DNA from: Clostridia bacterium
GTDB taxonomy: Bacteria > Bacillota > Clostridia > Christensenellales > Aristaeellaceae
Direction: 5' to 3'
DNA length: 64,000 nt
Assembly (NCBI GenBank): GCA_017524725.1
Contig: JAFXUZ010000075.1
Location: 43,133-107,132 of the forward strand
A program made the position numbers and the translations under genes. This document shows, in pieces, positions 34,968-44,412 of the stretch. Positions within the stretch are counted from its first letter, which is position 1; each line of letters opens with the position of its first letter. Under the pieces are notes generated by a model. It did no database searches and had not been told where the DNA came from. It saw only the letters and a program-made list of their open reading frames with translations.

Positions 34968-35186
34968 CGGGATCTCCTTTCCGCAAGGCCGCTTCCCGTT
35001 TTTGCGGCGGAAGCGCCGCAATCCTGCGGACGGCGGTCCTGCGGTGCTGCGGACGGGAGGCCTTTACAACGGATTTCTTATTTGCTATGATTGTACAGGC
35101 TGGCTTTTTCCCTGTCAACAACTGAAAAGGAACGGCTGCGGGCCTTTGCGGTCCCGCCCGTCTGCGGCACGGCAATGCCCCTCATG

Positions 35187-35211
35187 CCAGGGAAAAAGCG
35201 TTTTCTGGCGC
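35187..35211 (+). promoter_or_regulatory. cre/LacI-type operator upstream of the GH43 gene
   Basis: AAAAAGCGTTTTCT (35193-35206) matches the CcpA cre consensus TGAAARCGYTTTCW at 12 of 14 positions. It sits inside a longer palindrome GCCAG...CTGGC. The site lies 50 bases before the GH43 start in the divergent gap. It could bind CcpA or a local LacI-family regulator. Confidence 0.6.
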
Positions 35212-35253
35212 TTTTTTATTCTCCCGCAGGAATCAATTTACGGAGGGAATCCC

Positions 35254-36582
35254 ATGAACAGAAAAGAAGACGGATCCCGGCGCGGGAATCCGCTGTCTCC
35301 CGCGGGCGTTAAGGACAATATGTTTCCTGACCCGCACATCAAGATCTTCGTGAACCCGGACACGGGGAAGGAAAACATGTATGTGTACGTGGGCCACGAC
35401 GAGGGCAGGGACAAATTTATCATGCGGGACTGGTATGTGCTGTTCAGTGAAGACCTGGTCCACTGGGAATGCAGAAGATCCCTGGACCGGAAGGACACCT
35501 ATCTTCCTCCCGATTCCACCGACTGCTGGGCCTGCGACGCGGTGCGCAGCCCATGGGACGGGAAGTATTACCTTTATTATTCCCACGGCGGGGAATCCAC
35601 CGGCGTCGCGGTCAGCGACCGGCCGGAGGGCCCGTTTAGGGACGCCCGGGGGAAAACGCCCATCCTGCCCAAGGGCATCACGCCTACCAATTCCTACGAC
35701 CCGGACGTGATCCTGCCGGACGATCAGGACAGCCGGGCCTGGATCGTGTTCGGGAGCGACTGGACGGACCACTACTGGGCCATGCAGCTGAAGGAGAACA
35801 TGACCGAGGTGGTGCCCGGAAGCGCCCGCAAGGTGCCGGTGTACCCGGATGAGAACACCAAAGAGGAGCTGCTGGGCGTTCTTCGATCCGACCAGGCCGA
35901 AGCGTTCCGCTGCGGCGGCAGGTGGTACCTGTACTGGGCGGGGCGCTACGCCACCTCCGACAACCGGCTGGGGCCCTACATTTTCCGGGGGAACATCGGT
36001 GCGGACATCCCCCATTATCCCGACGGACGGGCGTTCATCGACCACGGCTCCTTTGTTGAATGGAAGGGGCAGTGGTTCTACGCCGTGAGCTGCGGCACGG
36101 AAAGCTGGTCCTACCGGCAGAGCTGGCTGATGTACCTGCATGTGTGCGACGACGGCACGCTGATGTTCGACGAGGAGATCAGGCAGTACGGCGTGGGCCA
36201 GTACAACGCGGCCTGGGAGAAGATCCAGGCGGAGTGGTACATGGAGATCGACACGCCTTACATCCGCAAGATCGAACTGAAGCGGGACGGAAAGCACGAG
36301 GGCTTCGCCATAGCCCAGGACGAGGGCACCCACTCGGCGCGTTATCCCCATGTGTACGGCATGGAGAAAAACATGCGCATGACGCTGCGCCTGCGGGGAG
36401 AAAAGGGCGCCAGGGTCGAAATCCTTTCGGACGGGAAGGCGGCCGGGCTCCTGTGCCTGGACGAGACCCTTCCCGGCATGACCGAAAAAGAGATCGCCCT
36501 CGTCAACGACCCCGGTGAGCATGAGATCACCCTGCGCATGACTGGCGCGATCGTCATCGACCGCTTCCGCCTGACCGAGTGA
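35254..36582 (+). CDS. GH43 family glycosidase with C-terminal beta domain
   Basis: The 442-residue product has a GH43 propeller: Asp26 in MFPDPHIKIF, the second Asp in NSYDPDVILPDD, and the acid Glu in SDQAEAFRCGGRWY. A beta-sandwich of about 110 residues follows (MRMTLRLRGEKGARVEIL, HEITLRMTGAIVIDRFRL), resembling a carbohydrate-binding module. No signal peptide is seen, so it acts on imported oligosaccharides. Expected activity is arabinofuranosidase, xylosidase or galactosidase. ATG at 35254 follows CGGAGGG. It is divergent from the Gfo/Idh gene. Confidence 0.88.
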   Translation: MNRKEDGSRRGNPLSPAGVKDNMFPDPHIKIFVNPDTGKENMYVYVGHDEGRDKFIMRDWYVLFSEDLVHWECRRSLDRKDTYLPPDSTDCWACDAVRSPWDGKYYLYYSHGGESTGVAVSDRPEGPFRDARGKTPILPKGITPTNSYDPDVILPDDQDSRAWIVFGSDWTDHYWAMQLKENMTEVVPGSARKVPVYPDENTKEELLGVLRSDQAEAFRCGGRWYLYWAGRYATSDNRLGPYIFRGNIGADIPHYPDGRAFIDHGSFVEWKGQWFYAVSCGTESWSYRQSWLMYLHVCDDGTLMFDEEIRQYGVGQYNAAWEKIQAEWYMEIDTPYIRKIELKRDGKHEGFAIAQDEGTHSARYPHVYGMEKNMRMTLRLRGEKGARVEILSDGKAAGLLCLDETLPGMTEKEIALVNDPGEHEITLRMTGAIVIDRFRLTE

Positions 36583-36593
36583 AGGATTATCCT

Positions 36594-36650
36594 GCCCCGG
36601 CCCCCTGAAGGCACGGGCCGCGTATCGGTGAGGGGGCGGGAATTATTTCT
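36594..36650 (+). terminator. Possible terminator after the GH43 gene
   Basis: CCCGGCCCCCT and AGGGGGCGGG can pair with one mismatch around a 24-base loop that has its own short stem. The tail AATTATTTCTTT is only moderately T-rich. Confidence 0.4.
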
Positions 36651-36709
36651 TTGGCGTGCGTAATTCAAAAAGGATCTTTGCGGAGAGATCCCGGGAGGGA
36701 AAGGAAAAG

Positions 36710-39328
36710 ATGGCAAAAAAGACCGCGCAGCAGCAAAATGATGTGGAAAAGACGCTGATCGGATACGCAAGGCAGCCGGAGGAAGAAATATTCCGCCGGT
36801 TCATGACCTGCGAGGACGGCCTGAATCCGGTGGAGGCAAGCGAACGCCTGGAGGAATACGGCAGGAACATCATCGATGCGGGCAATGAAAACAGTCTTTT
36901 CAAGCGGGTGAGGGAAGCCATCATCAACCCGTTCAACATCGTTCTGCTCTCTGTCGCAGGGGTAACGCTGGTGACGGATGTCATCATCGCGGACACCCCC
37001 AATTGGGCCACGTTCCTGATGCTGGTGTTCGTTATCGCCGTTTCCGGCGTGATCTCCTTCGTCCAGTCGGAGAAGTCCAACGGCGCGGCGAAAAAGCTGC
37101 AGAAGATGATCAGCAACAGGATCGACGTGATACGCAACGGCATCGATGTGGAGATCGACATCGAGGAGGCCGTGCCCGGCGACATCGTGAAGCTGGCTTC
37201 GGGCGACATGATCCCCGGGGACGTGCGCTTTATCAGGACCAAGGACCTATTCATCGACCAGTCCCAGCTGACGGGCGAAAGCAATCCGGTGGAAAAATTC
37301 GCGGGGATCGACAGCGAAGGTACGGCGATCGCGGAACTGGACAACATCGGCTTCATGGGCAGCAACGTCGTTTCCGGCAGCGCGATGGCCGTGATCCTCG
37401 CCACAGGCAACCGGACCTACTTTGGCAGCATGGCAAAAAGCCTGAATACCTTCCGGGACAAGAGCAGCTATGAACAGAACGTCAACTCCATCAGCAGGCT
37501 CCTGATCCGGTTCATGGTGGTCATGGTGCCCATCATCTTCATCGCCAACTTCATCACCAAGGGGAACTGGCTGGAATCGCTGATGTTCGGCGTCACCATC
37601 GCCGTGGGCATCATGCCCGAAATGCTGCCGGTGATCATGACCTCATCCCTGGCCAAAGGCGCCGTGAACATGTCCAGGAAGCAGACCATCGTCAAGCGCC
37701 TGGGGTCCATACAGACCTTCGGGGAAATGGACGTATTGTGCACGGACAAGACCGGCACGCTGACACAGGACGAGATCGTGCTGGAAAAATACATGGACGT
37801 AAAAGGGCGGGAGGACAAGCGCATCCTTCGCCACGCCTTTCTGAACAGCTTTTTCCAGATGGGGCTCAAAAACCTGATGGATGTGGCCATCATCAACCGC
37901 GCCGAGAAGGAGGAGCTTTCCTACCTGAAGGAGGCGTATGTCCGGGAGGACGAGATCCCCTTCGATTTCAGCCGCCGCCGCATGAGCGTCGTGCTGCGGG
38001 ACAAGGAGGGAAAGAGGCAGCTGATCACCAAAGGGGCTGTGGAGGAGATCCTTTCCATCTGCAGCTATATCGAGATCGACGGCGAGGTGCGGCCCATTGA
38101 GCCGGAGCTGATCCAAAACGCCCGGAAGCTGGCCGAAGAAAACAACCTGGAGGGCATCCGCGTGATCGCCGTCGCCCAGAAGAACGACGTGCACGGTGTG
38201 GAGACCTTCGGCGTGCAGGACGAGAGTGACATGGTGCTGATCGGCTTTGTGGGCTTCCTTGACCCGCCCAAGCCCTCGGCGGGGCCCGCCATCGCCGCCC
38301 TGAAGCGCAACGGCGTGCGCACGGTGGTGCTCACGGGCGATTCGGAGGGCGTGGCCGTCAGCATCTGCGGGAGGCTGGGCATCCCCACCGACTATACGCT
38401 CACCGGCGCCCGGGTGGAGGAGATGAGCGACGCGGAGCTGAAGGAAGCCGCCGAAAAATGCCATATCTTTTCCAAACTGTCGCCCTACCAGAAACAGCGG
38501 GTGGTGAAGGCGCTTCAATCGAACGGCCACGTCGTGGGCTACATGGGCGACGGCATCAACGACAGCCTTCCCCTGAAGCAGGCGGACGTGGGCATCTCCG
38601 TGGATACGGCGGTGGACATCGCCAAGGAGGTCGCGGACATCATCCTGCTGGAAAAGGACCTGAATGTGCTGGACGAGGGCGTCATTGAGGGACGCAGGAC
38701 CTTTGCGAACATGTCCAAATACCTGAAGATGTCCGTCAGCGGAAATTTCGGCAATATGTTCTCGGTCCTGATCGCCAGCATCTTCCTGCCTTTCCTGCCG
38801 CTTTTGCCGCTGCACATCCTGGTGCAGAATATCCTGAACGATTTTGCGCAATTGGGCATGCCGTTTGACCATGTGGAGGACGAATATATCCGGCTGCCCA
38901 AGAAATGGGATATTCCCGGCATCAAGAAATTCATGGTTTATTTCGGCCTGCTCAGCACGGTATTGGATGTCATGTGCTTCCTGGTTTTGTGGCATGTGTT
39001 CAAATTCAACAGCAATGAGACGGCGGGATATTTCCAGTGCGGCTGGTTCATGTTCGGCGTGATCTCGCAGACCGTCGTCATCCACACCATCCGCACGCCG
39101 AAGATCCCCTTCATCCAGGACCGGGCGTCAAGGCAGCTGACGCTTTCCTCCCTGCTGGTGGTGGCGGCGACGCTTCTGATCGGTTTTACCGCCATTGCCG
39201 GGTTGTTCGACCTTCCGGTCATGGTGCCCGGCTTCGGACTGTGGCTGGTCATCCTGATGGTCGTGTACTGCCTGATGGCCCAGGTCCTGAAAACGTTCTA
39301 CATCAGCCGCAACAGGGAGTGGGTGTAA
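36710..39328 (+). CDS. mgtA: Magnesium-translocating P-type ATPase
   Basis: The 872-residue pump has the phosphorylation motif CTDKTGTLTQDEIVLEKYMD, the actuator motif LTGESNPVEK, hinge GDGINDSLPLKQADVGISVD, and MgtA-typical segments LNSFFQMGLKNLMDVAI and QNILNDFAQLGMPFDHV. It imports Mg2+ (type IIIB). ATG at 36710 is preceded by GGGAGGGAAAGGA; an upstream in-frame start at 36656 adds 18 unsupported residues. The 5' region is too short for an M-box. The next gene starts five bases after the stop. Confidence 0.93.
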   Translation: MAKKTAQQQNDVEKTLIGYARQPEEEIFRRFMTCEDGLNPVEASERLEEYGRNIIDAGNENSLFKRVREAIINPFNIVLLSVAGVTLVTDVIIADTPNWATFLMLVFVIAVSGVISFVQSEKSNGAAKKLQKMISNRIDVIRNGIDVEIDIEEAVPGDIVKLASGDMIPGDVRFIRTKDLFIDQSQLTGESNPVEKFAGIDSEGTAIAELDNIGFMGSNVVSGSAMAVILATGNRTYFGSMAKSLNTFRDKSSYEQNVNSISRLLIRFMVVMVPIIFIANFITKGNWLESLMFGVTIAVGIMPEMLPVIMTSSLAKGAVNMSRKQTIVKRLGSIQTFGEMDVLCTDKTGTLTQDEIVLEKYMDVKGREDKRILRHAFLNSFFQMGLKNLMDVAIINRAEKEELSYLKEAYVREDEIPFDFSRRRMSVVLRDKEGKRQLITKGAVEEILSICSYIEIDGEVRPIEPELIQNARKLAEENNLEGIRVIAVAQKNDVHGVETFGVQDESDMVLIGFVGFLDPPKPSAGPAIAALKRNGVRTVVLTGDSEGVAVSICGRLGIPTDYTLTGARVEEMSDAELKEAAEKCHIFSKLSPYQKQRVVKALQSNGHVVGYMGDGINDSLPLKQADVGISVDTAVDIAKEVADIILLEKDLNVLDEGVIEGRRTFANMSKYLKMSVSGNFGNMFSVLIASIFLPFLPLLPLHILVQNILNDFAQLGMPFDHVEDEYIRLPKKWDIPGIKKFMVYFGLLSTVLDVMCFLVLWHVFKFNSNETAGYFQCGWFMFGVISQTVVIHTIRTPKIPFIQDRASRQLTLSSLLVVAATLLIGFTAIAGLFDLPVMVPGFGLWLVILMVVYCLMAQVLKTFYISRNREWV

Positions 39329-39332
39329 GGGT

Positions 39333-40523
39333 ATGCTGGCACAGGCCGTCCGTTATTTCACCGAAGACGTCCGCTCCCTTGCCTGCATGTCGGCCGTCTG
39401 CGGCACCCGGGACGCCGTGCATGCCGCCTTTGGAGGCATCGCTTCTCCCGACGGAGAGAGGATCACGGAGGACAGCGTTTTCGACCTGGCTTCCCTGTCC
39501 AAGCTGTTCACCGGCCTTGCCGCCATGCGGCTCAGGGCCGCCGGCAAAATAGACTTTGGAGCAAAGGTCACCCGCTATGCCCCGCAGTTTGCTTATCTTC
39601 GGGACATCACCGTCGCCCAGGTGCTCGGATTTGAGATCGCCCTGCGTACGCCGGAGAGGATCGACGCGCAGCCGGATAAAAAGGCCGCCGAGGCTATGCT
39701 GTTTGCCTGCCGTCCCTTTCCCAACGGGCCGAACGCCTATTCCGATATCCACGCCATGACGGCGCGGTACATCCTGGAAGGCGCGGCGGACGAAACGCTG
39801 GCGGAGATCGTGGAACGGGAGCTTTTGCGCCCCCTGGGCATGGGGGAGACCTGGTGCCGGGTGCCGGAAAAGGAGATCCGGCGCTGTGTGTGCTATGACC
39901 GGGAGCACCGCATCCGGGGTGAAGACTACCTGGTACGCCGGGGCGTTTCCGCCGGTTCCGCCCACGATCCCAAAGCCCGTGCCATGGCCCCGGACGGGGA
40001 GGCCTTCTGCGGGCACGCCGGCCTTTTTTCCACCGCCGGGGATATGACGCGGCTGTGCATGGGCATTCTTCGGGGCGATGTCCTTTCCGCCGCCGACCTT
40101 AAGGAGATGGCCCGCAACCGCACGGGCCGCCCTCTGCCGGGCGGCGGATGGACGCAGCACCTGGGGCTTTTGTGCTATGTGCGCAACCCGGTGCAGCGGC
40201 ACAGCGAGGTGCCGGAATATATGAGCGGGGATGCCATTTCCCTGAGCGGATTTACCGGGAACCATATCGCGGTCGATCCCGTTCAGGGCATATTCGAGTT
40301 TTTCCTCGGGAACCGGGTGATGGACCGGCTGACGGTGCTGACCCCGTCCCCGGGAAAAACGATCGCCGATTACGGCCTTGCGCCGGACGGGACCGGCAGT
40401 GTCGACTGGCCGGGGGAGGGAAAGGTGATCTCCTCCGTGGATTTTGTGTACCTGAAGGATAAGCATTATCATCCGGAGGTCAAAAAGACCCTTGGCAGCG
40501 CGTTTTGCGATATCCGGCGCTGA
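39333..40523 (+). CDS. Beta-lactamase-fold serine hydrolase (class C-like)
   Basis: The 396-residue protein has the SxxK motif in FDLASLSKLFTGLAAMRL, a Tyr motif NAYSDIHAMTARYILEGAA in place of YxN, and LLRPLGMGETWCRVPEKE, as in the beta-lactamase/esterase EstB family. No signal peptide is present, so it is an intracellular esterase or peptidase rather than a secreted antibiotic-hydrolysing enzyme. The start lies five bases after mgtA, and GGGAGTGGG at the mgtA end may serve as its ribosome binding site. Substrate unknown. Confidence 0.82.
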   Translation: MLAQAVRYFTEDVRSLACMSAVCGTRDAVHAAFGGIASPDGERITEDSVFDLASLSKLFTGLAAMRLRAAGKIDFGAKVTRYAPQFAYLRDITVAQVLGFEIALRTPERIDAQPDKKAAEAMLFACRPFPNGPNAYSDIHAMTARYILEGAADETLAEIVERELLRPLGMGETWCRVPEKEIRRCVCYDREHRIRGEDYLVRRGVSAGSAHDPKARAMAPDGEAFCGHAGLFSTAGDMTRLCMGILRGDVLSAADLKEMARNRTGRPLPGGGWTQHLGLLCYVRNPVQRHSEVPEYMSGDAISLSGFTGNHIAVDPVQGIFEFFLGNRVMDRLTVLTPSPGKTIADYGLAPDGTGSVDWPGEGKVISSVDFVYLKDKHYHPEVKKTLGSAFCDIRR

Positions 40524-40575
40524 TAGCGCGGGAAAACGTGAACCGCGCTCCGGACGGAAAGGATAACGGAAGAAG

Positions 40576-43068
40576 ATGACCGAACATTTGCCGGATCATA
40601 TCCTTGTGCGCGGCGCAAGGGTGCACAACCTGAAAAACATCGATGTGGATATCCCCCTGGGCCGTATCGTCGGCATCGCGGGAGTATCCGGGTCCGGCAA
40701 GTCCTCCCTGGCGCTGGGGGTATTGTATGCGGAAGGTTCCAGGCGGTACCTGGAGTCGCTGTCCACCTATACCCGCCGGAGGATGACCCAGGCTGCCCGG
40801 GCGGATGTTGACGAGGTGAAGTATGTGCCGGCGGCCCTTGCGCTGCACCAGCGCCCGGGCGTGCCGGGCATCCGATCCACCTTCGGGACCGGCACGGAGC
40901 TTCTGAACAGCCTGCGGCTGATGTTCTCGCGCCTTGGCAGCCACCGCTGCCCCAACGGGCATTTCTGTCCCCCCTCCATGGACGTGGCCGCCGGGCAGGA
41001 GACCGTCTGTCCCGTATGCGGGGCCCGCTTTTACGGTCCCGGGGCGGAGGAACTGGCGTTCAACAGCCGGGGAGCCTGCAAAAAATGCGGCGGGACCGGG
41101 ACCATCCGGACGGTGGACGAAAGCACCCTTGTGCCGGACGAAACACTGACCATCGACGAAGGCGCCGTGGCGCCCTGGAACAGCCTGATGTGGTCCCTGA
41201 TGACGGACGTGTGCCGGGCGATGGGCGTGCGTACCGACGTGCCCTACCGGGATCTGACCGACGGGGAGAAGGAGATCGTGCTGCACGGTCCCATGGTAAA
41301 AAAGCACATCTTTTACCGGCCGAAAAAAGCGGACACGGCTACCGCCGGCGAGATGGATTTCACTTATTACAGCGCCGTGGCTACCGTTCTGAACGCCCTG
41401 AACAAGGTGACCGACGAAAAGGGCATGAAGCGGGTGGAAAAATTCCTCCGGGAGGATGTCTGTCCGGACTGCGGCGGCACCAGGCTGTCGGAAGCGGCCA
41501 GGGCGCCGCGGATCTGCGGCCTGAGCCTGGACAGGGTGTGCAAAATGCCGCTTTCCGACCTGGACGAATGGGTGCGCGGGGTGCCGTTTTCCCTGCCGGA
41601 GGAATTGCGGCCCATGGCGCAGAGCATCTGCTCATCCTTCCGCCATGCCGCCAAACGGCTGATGGACCTGGGACTGACCTACCTGTCCCTGGACAGGGCC
41701 GCGTCCACCCTGTCCACAGGGGAGCGGCAGCGGATGCAACTGGCCCGGGCGGTGCGCAACCGGACGACAGGGGTGCTCTATGTGCTGGACGAACCTTCCA
41801 TCGGCCTGCATCCGGTCAATATCGCGGGACTGCGGGATGTGATGCGTGACCTTGCAGCGGACGGCAATACCGTCGTTCTGGTGGATCACGACACCGAGAT
41901 CCTGAAGGCGGCGGACTGGCTGGTCGAGATGGGCCCGGGAGCCGGCGCCGCGGGGGGACGGGTCATCGCGGAGGGCACCGTAGAACAGATCGGGAAAGAT
42001 CCCGCCTCACTGATCGGCCCGTTCCTGAGGGACCGGACGGCCCCCGCCGGGCCCCGAAGGACGAAGGCGGAGGTGTTCTCGCAGGGCGCGATCCGCCTTT
42101 CCACCGGGGCGCTGCATACCGTCAGGCCGCTGGAGGCGGAGTTCCCGAAGGGGAGGCTGACGTTGGTCACCGGCGTATCCGGCTCCGGAAAGACCACGCT
42201 GGTCCTGGAAAGCCTGGTGCCGGCCCTGGACGCCATGACAAAAAAGGAAAAACTGCCGCCGCACGTAAAAAAACTCTCCGCGGAGGGCATCGGGCATGTG
42301 AAGCTGATCGACGCCACGCCCATCGGCATCAACGTCCGGTCCACGGTAGCGACCTATGCCAACGTGCACGACGAGCTCCGCAAGGTCTATGCCCGCACCC
42401 GGGATGCGAAGGAAAGGGGCAGGAAAGCACCGGCTTTCTCCTACAACACCGGGGAGCTCCGCTGCCCTGTGTGCGACGGCACGGGATCGGTCAGCCTGGA
42501 TGTGCAGTTCCTACCGGACGTGGACATCCCCTGCCCGGAGTGCAGGGGCGCCCGGTATGCCCGGGAAGCCTGGCAGATCCGGTACGTGAACAGGGCGGGG
42601 TGCTCCAGGTCGCTGCCGGAGGTCATGGCCATGGATATCGATGCGGCCCTGGATTTCCTGGGGGACATGAAGCTGGTGCGCAGCCGCCTGGAAGTGCTGC
42701 AAAGCCTGGGACTCGGCTATCTGACATTGGGCGAGGAGACCCCCGGCCTGTCCGGCGGCGAGGCGCAGCGGCTGAAACTGGCCAGCGAAATGGGCAGGCC
42801 GCAGGCGGATTCCGTATTTGTGTTTGACGAACCCACCATCGGACTGCATCCCCTGGACGTACAGACCCTGAAAAAGGTTTTCCGTACCCTGATCGAAAGC
42901 GGCGCGACGGTGATCGTGATCGAGCATGACCTGGATGTGATCCGGGACGCGGACTGGATCATCGACATGGGACCCGGAGGAGGGGAGGAAGGCGGGCGGA
43001 TCGTTGCCTGCGGCACGCCGGAGGACATCCGCCGCTCGAATGAAAGCGTGACGGGAAAGTTTTTGTGA
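40576..43068 (+). CDS. UvrA paralogue (class II-type ABC ATPase)
   Basis: The 830-residue protein has two UvrA-type ABC cassettes: Walker A GVSGSGKSSLALG and GVSGSGKTTLVLE, signatures LSTGERQRMQLA (changed from SGG) and LSGGEAQRLKLA, and Walker B VLYVLDEPSIGLHP and VFVFDEPTIGLHP. CxxC zinc motifs are at ACKKCGGTG and CPVCDGTG/CPECRGARY. True UvrA is about 940 residues; the shortening and altered first signature place this with UvrA2/DrrC-like paralogues, linked to DNA-damage or intercalating-drug tolerance. It is not beside uvrB or uvrC. It starts 52 bases after the beta-lactamase-fold gene. Confidence 0.88.
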   Translation: MTEHLPDHILVRGARVHNLKNIDVDIPLGRIVGIAGVSGSGKSSLALGVLYAEGSRRYLESLSTYTRRRMTQAARADVDEVKYVPAALALHQRPGVPGIRSTFGTGTELLNSLRLMFSRLGSHRCPNGHFCPPSMDVAAGQETVCPVCGARFYGPGAEELAFNSRGACKKCGGTGTIRTVDESTLVPDETLTIDEGAVAPWNSLMWSLMTDVCRAMGVRTDVPYRDLTDGEKEIVLHGPMVKKHIFYRPKKADTATAGEMDFTYYSAVATVLNALNKVTDEKGMKRVEKFLREDVCPDCGGTRLSEAARAPRICGLSLDRVCKMPLSDLDEWVRGVPFSLPEELRPMAQSICSSFRHAAKRLMDLGLTYLSLDRAASTLSTGERQRMQLARAVRNRTTGVLYVLDEPSIGLHPVNIAGLRDVMRDLAADGNTVVLVDHDTEILKAADWLVEMGPGAGAAGGRVIAEGTVEQIGKDPASLIGPFLRDRTAPAGPRRTKAEVFSQGAIRLSTGALHTVRPLEAEFPKGRLTLVTGVSGSGKTTLVLESLVPALDAMTKKEKLPPHVKKLSAEGIGHVKLIDATPIGINVRSTVATYANVHDELRKVYARTRDAKERGRKAPAFSYNTGELRCPVCDGTGSVSLDVQFLPDVDIPCPECRGARYAREAWQIRYVNRAGCSRSLPEVMAMDIDAALDFLGDMKLVRSRLEVLQSLGLGYLTLGEETPGLSGGEAQRLKLASEMGRPQADSVFVFDEPTIGLHPLDVQTLKKVFRTLIESGATVIVIEHDLDVIRDADWIIDMGPGGGEEGGRIVACGTPEDIRRSNESVTGKFL

Positions 43069-43147
43069 AGCGGACGGAGCGCCCCTCCGGCCGCGGGACA
43101 CAGCAGGCGGTTTTGATGGGACCGCAACATGGGAGAAAACGAGAAAA

Positions 43148-43930
43148 ATGAACAGCCTGACCATTATGGATGACGGCATTCGTCTGAGCGCCGTCCTGGA
43201 ACGCCCGGAGGCGGAGCGCTGCCCGCTGGTGATCGTCCTTCACGGGTTTACCAGCACGAAGGACAAGACCCATACCCTCGCCGCGTGTAAAGCCATGCGG
43301 GAGGCGGGCTTCGCTACGCTCCGCTTTGACCTGTACGGGCACGGTGAAAGCGGCGGGGAATTCAGGGACCATACGCTGCATAAATGGATATCCAACACCC
43401 TGACTGTGATCGGCTATGCCCGGAGGCTGGACTTCGTGACGGGCATTTACCTGTCCGGCCATTCCCAGGGCGGCTTGACGGCGGCGCTGGCGGGGGGCAT
43501 GGCTCCCGATCTGGTCAGGGGGCTGATCCTGCGCTCACCCGCCTTCATGATCCCCCGCTGCGCCCGGGAAGGCAGCCTGCTGGGCTTTGGGTTCGATCCC
43601 CTGCGTGTCCCCGACGAGATACGTGTCATCAAAGGGCTGACGCTTAACGGGAACTATATCAGGGTGGCGCAGACCGTCCGTGTTGAGGACGCCATGGACC
43701 GTTTCCCGGGGCCGGTGCTGATCCTTCACGGGGACGCGGACGACGTGGTGCCGCCGGAGGATTCCGCGGAGGCCGCCGGACGCTACCGGAATTGCCGCCT
43801 GGAGATCATTCCCGGCGAGACCCACCATTTCGACCGCTCTCCGGAACGGATGGAAAAAGTCATCCGGGACTGGCTGACCGCGAAGGAGATAAGCGCTTTC
43901 GGCGGCAGAGTACAAGACCTGCGACATTGA
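43148..43930 (+). CDS. Alpha/beta hydrolase (cinnamoyl-esterase-like)
   Basis: The 260-residue protein has the alpha/beta hydrolase core: oxyanion region VIVLHGFTSTKDKTH, DLYGHGESGGEF, nucleophile elbow LSGHSQGGLT, catalytic Asp in ILHGDADDVVPPE and His in PGETHHFDRSPE. The HGF-K pattern and size resemble intracellular feruloyl/cinnamoyl esterases of gut bacteria, which would suit a fibre degrader. That substrate is inferred. Confidence 0.82.
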   Translation: MNSLTIMDDGIRLSAVLERPEAERCPLVIVLHGFTSTKDKTHTLAACKAMREAGFATLRFDLYGHGESGGEFRDHTLHKWISNTLTVIGYARRLDFVTGIYLSGHSQGGLTAALAGGMAPDLVRGLILRSPAFMIPRCAREGSLLGFGFDPLRVPDEIRVIKGLTLNGNYIRVAQTVRVEDAMDRFPGPVLILHGDADDVVPPEDSAEAAGRYRNCRLEIIPGETHHFDRSPERMEKVIRDWLTAKEISAFGGRVQDLRH

Positions 43931-43945
43931 ACGGGGAGGAAAAAC

Positions 43946-44356
43946 ATGATCCGTCCCATTGTGCGCGACCCGTTTTTCCTGGGCCAAAGGTCCGAAAACG
44001 CCACGGAGGCGGACCTTGGGGTCATCACGGATCTTCTGGATACCCTGCGGGCCAATCTGGACCGCTGCGTGGGCATGGCGGCCAACATGATCGGGGAGCG
44101 CAGGCGCATTATCGTGTTCTGCAGCGGGCCTGAGCAGTTGGTCATGGTCAACCCGCAGATCATCTCAAGATCCGCTCCTTATGAAGCGGAGGAGGGCTGC
44201 CTCTCCCTGGCCGGTACACGAAAGGCTGCAAGGTTCATGAAGATCACCGTGAAATATCAGGACCGGGCTTTCCGGCCCAGGACCGGAACATTCGAAGGCT
44301 TTACCGCCCAGATCATCCAGCACGAGATCGACCACTGCGACGGGATCCTGATATAA
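43946..44356 (+). CDS. Peptide deformylase
   Basis: The 136-residue protein carries all three PDF motifs: GMAANMIG (motif 1, usually GLAAPQIG), EEGCLSLAG (motif 2) and QHEIDHCDG (motif 3, HExxH). It removes the N-formyl group from new proteins. The short length and altered motif 1 match the small clostridial PDF type; another deformylase may exist elsewhere in the genome. It lies 15 bases after the alpha/beta hydrolase with GGGGAGG upstream. Confidence 0.92.
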   Translation: MIRPIVRDPFFLGQRSENATEADLGVITDLLDTLRANLDRCVGMAANMIGERRRIIVFCSGPEQLVMVNPQIISRSAPYEAEEGCLSLAGTRKAARFMKITVKYQDRAFRPRTGTFEGFTAQIIQHEIDHCDGILI

Positions 44357-44412
44357 AAGCCGCGGATGAACGCGGACCGTGATCAGATGCGCGGAAAGGG
44401 TAAAGGCATGCG

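Noticed and set aside
36583..36709. M-box magnesium riboswitch before mgtA
   Set aside because: The gap is only 127 bases, partly taken by a terminator-like hairpin, with none of the M-box core motifs.
39333..40523. Beta-lactamase resistance gene
   Set aside because: It lacks a signal peptide and the YxN motif is changed, so it is better called an intracellular serine hydrolase of the same fold.
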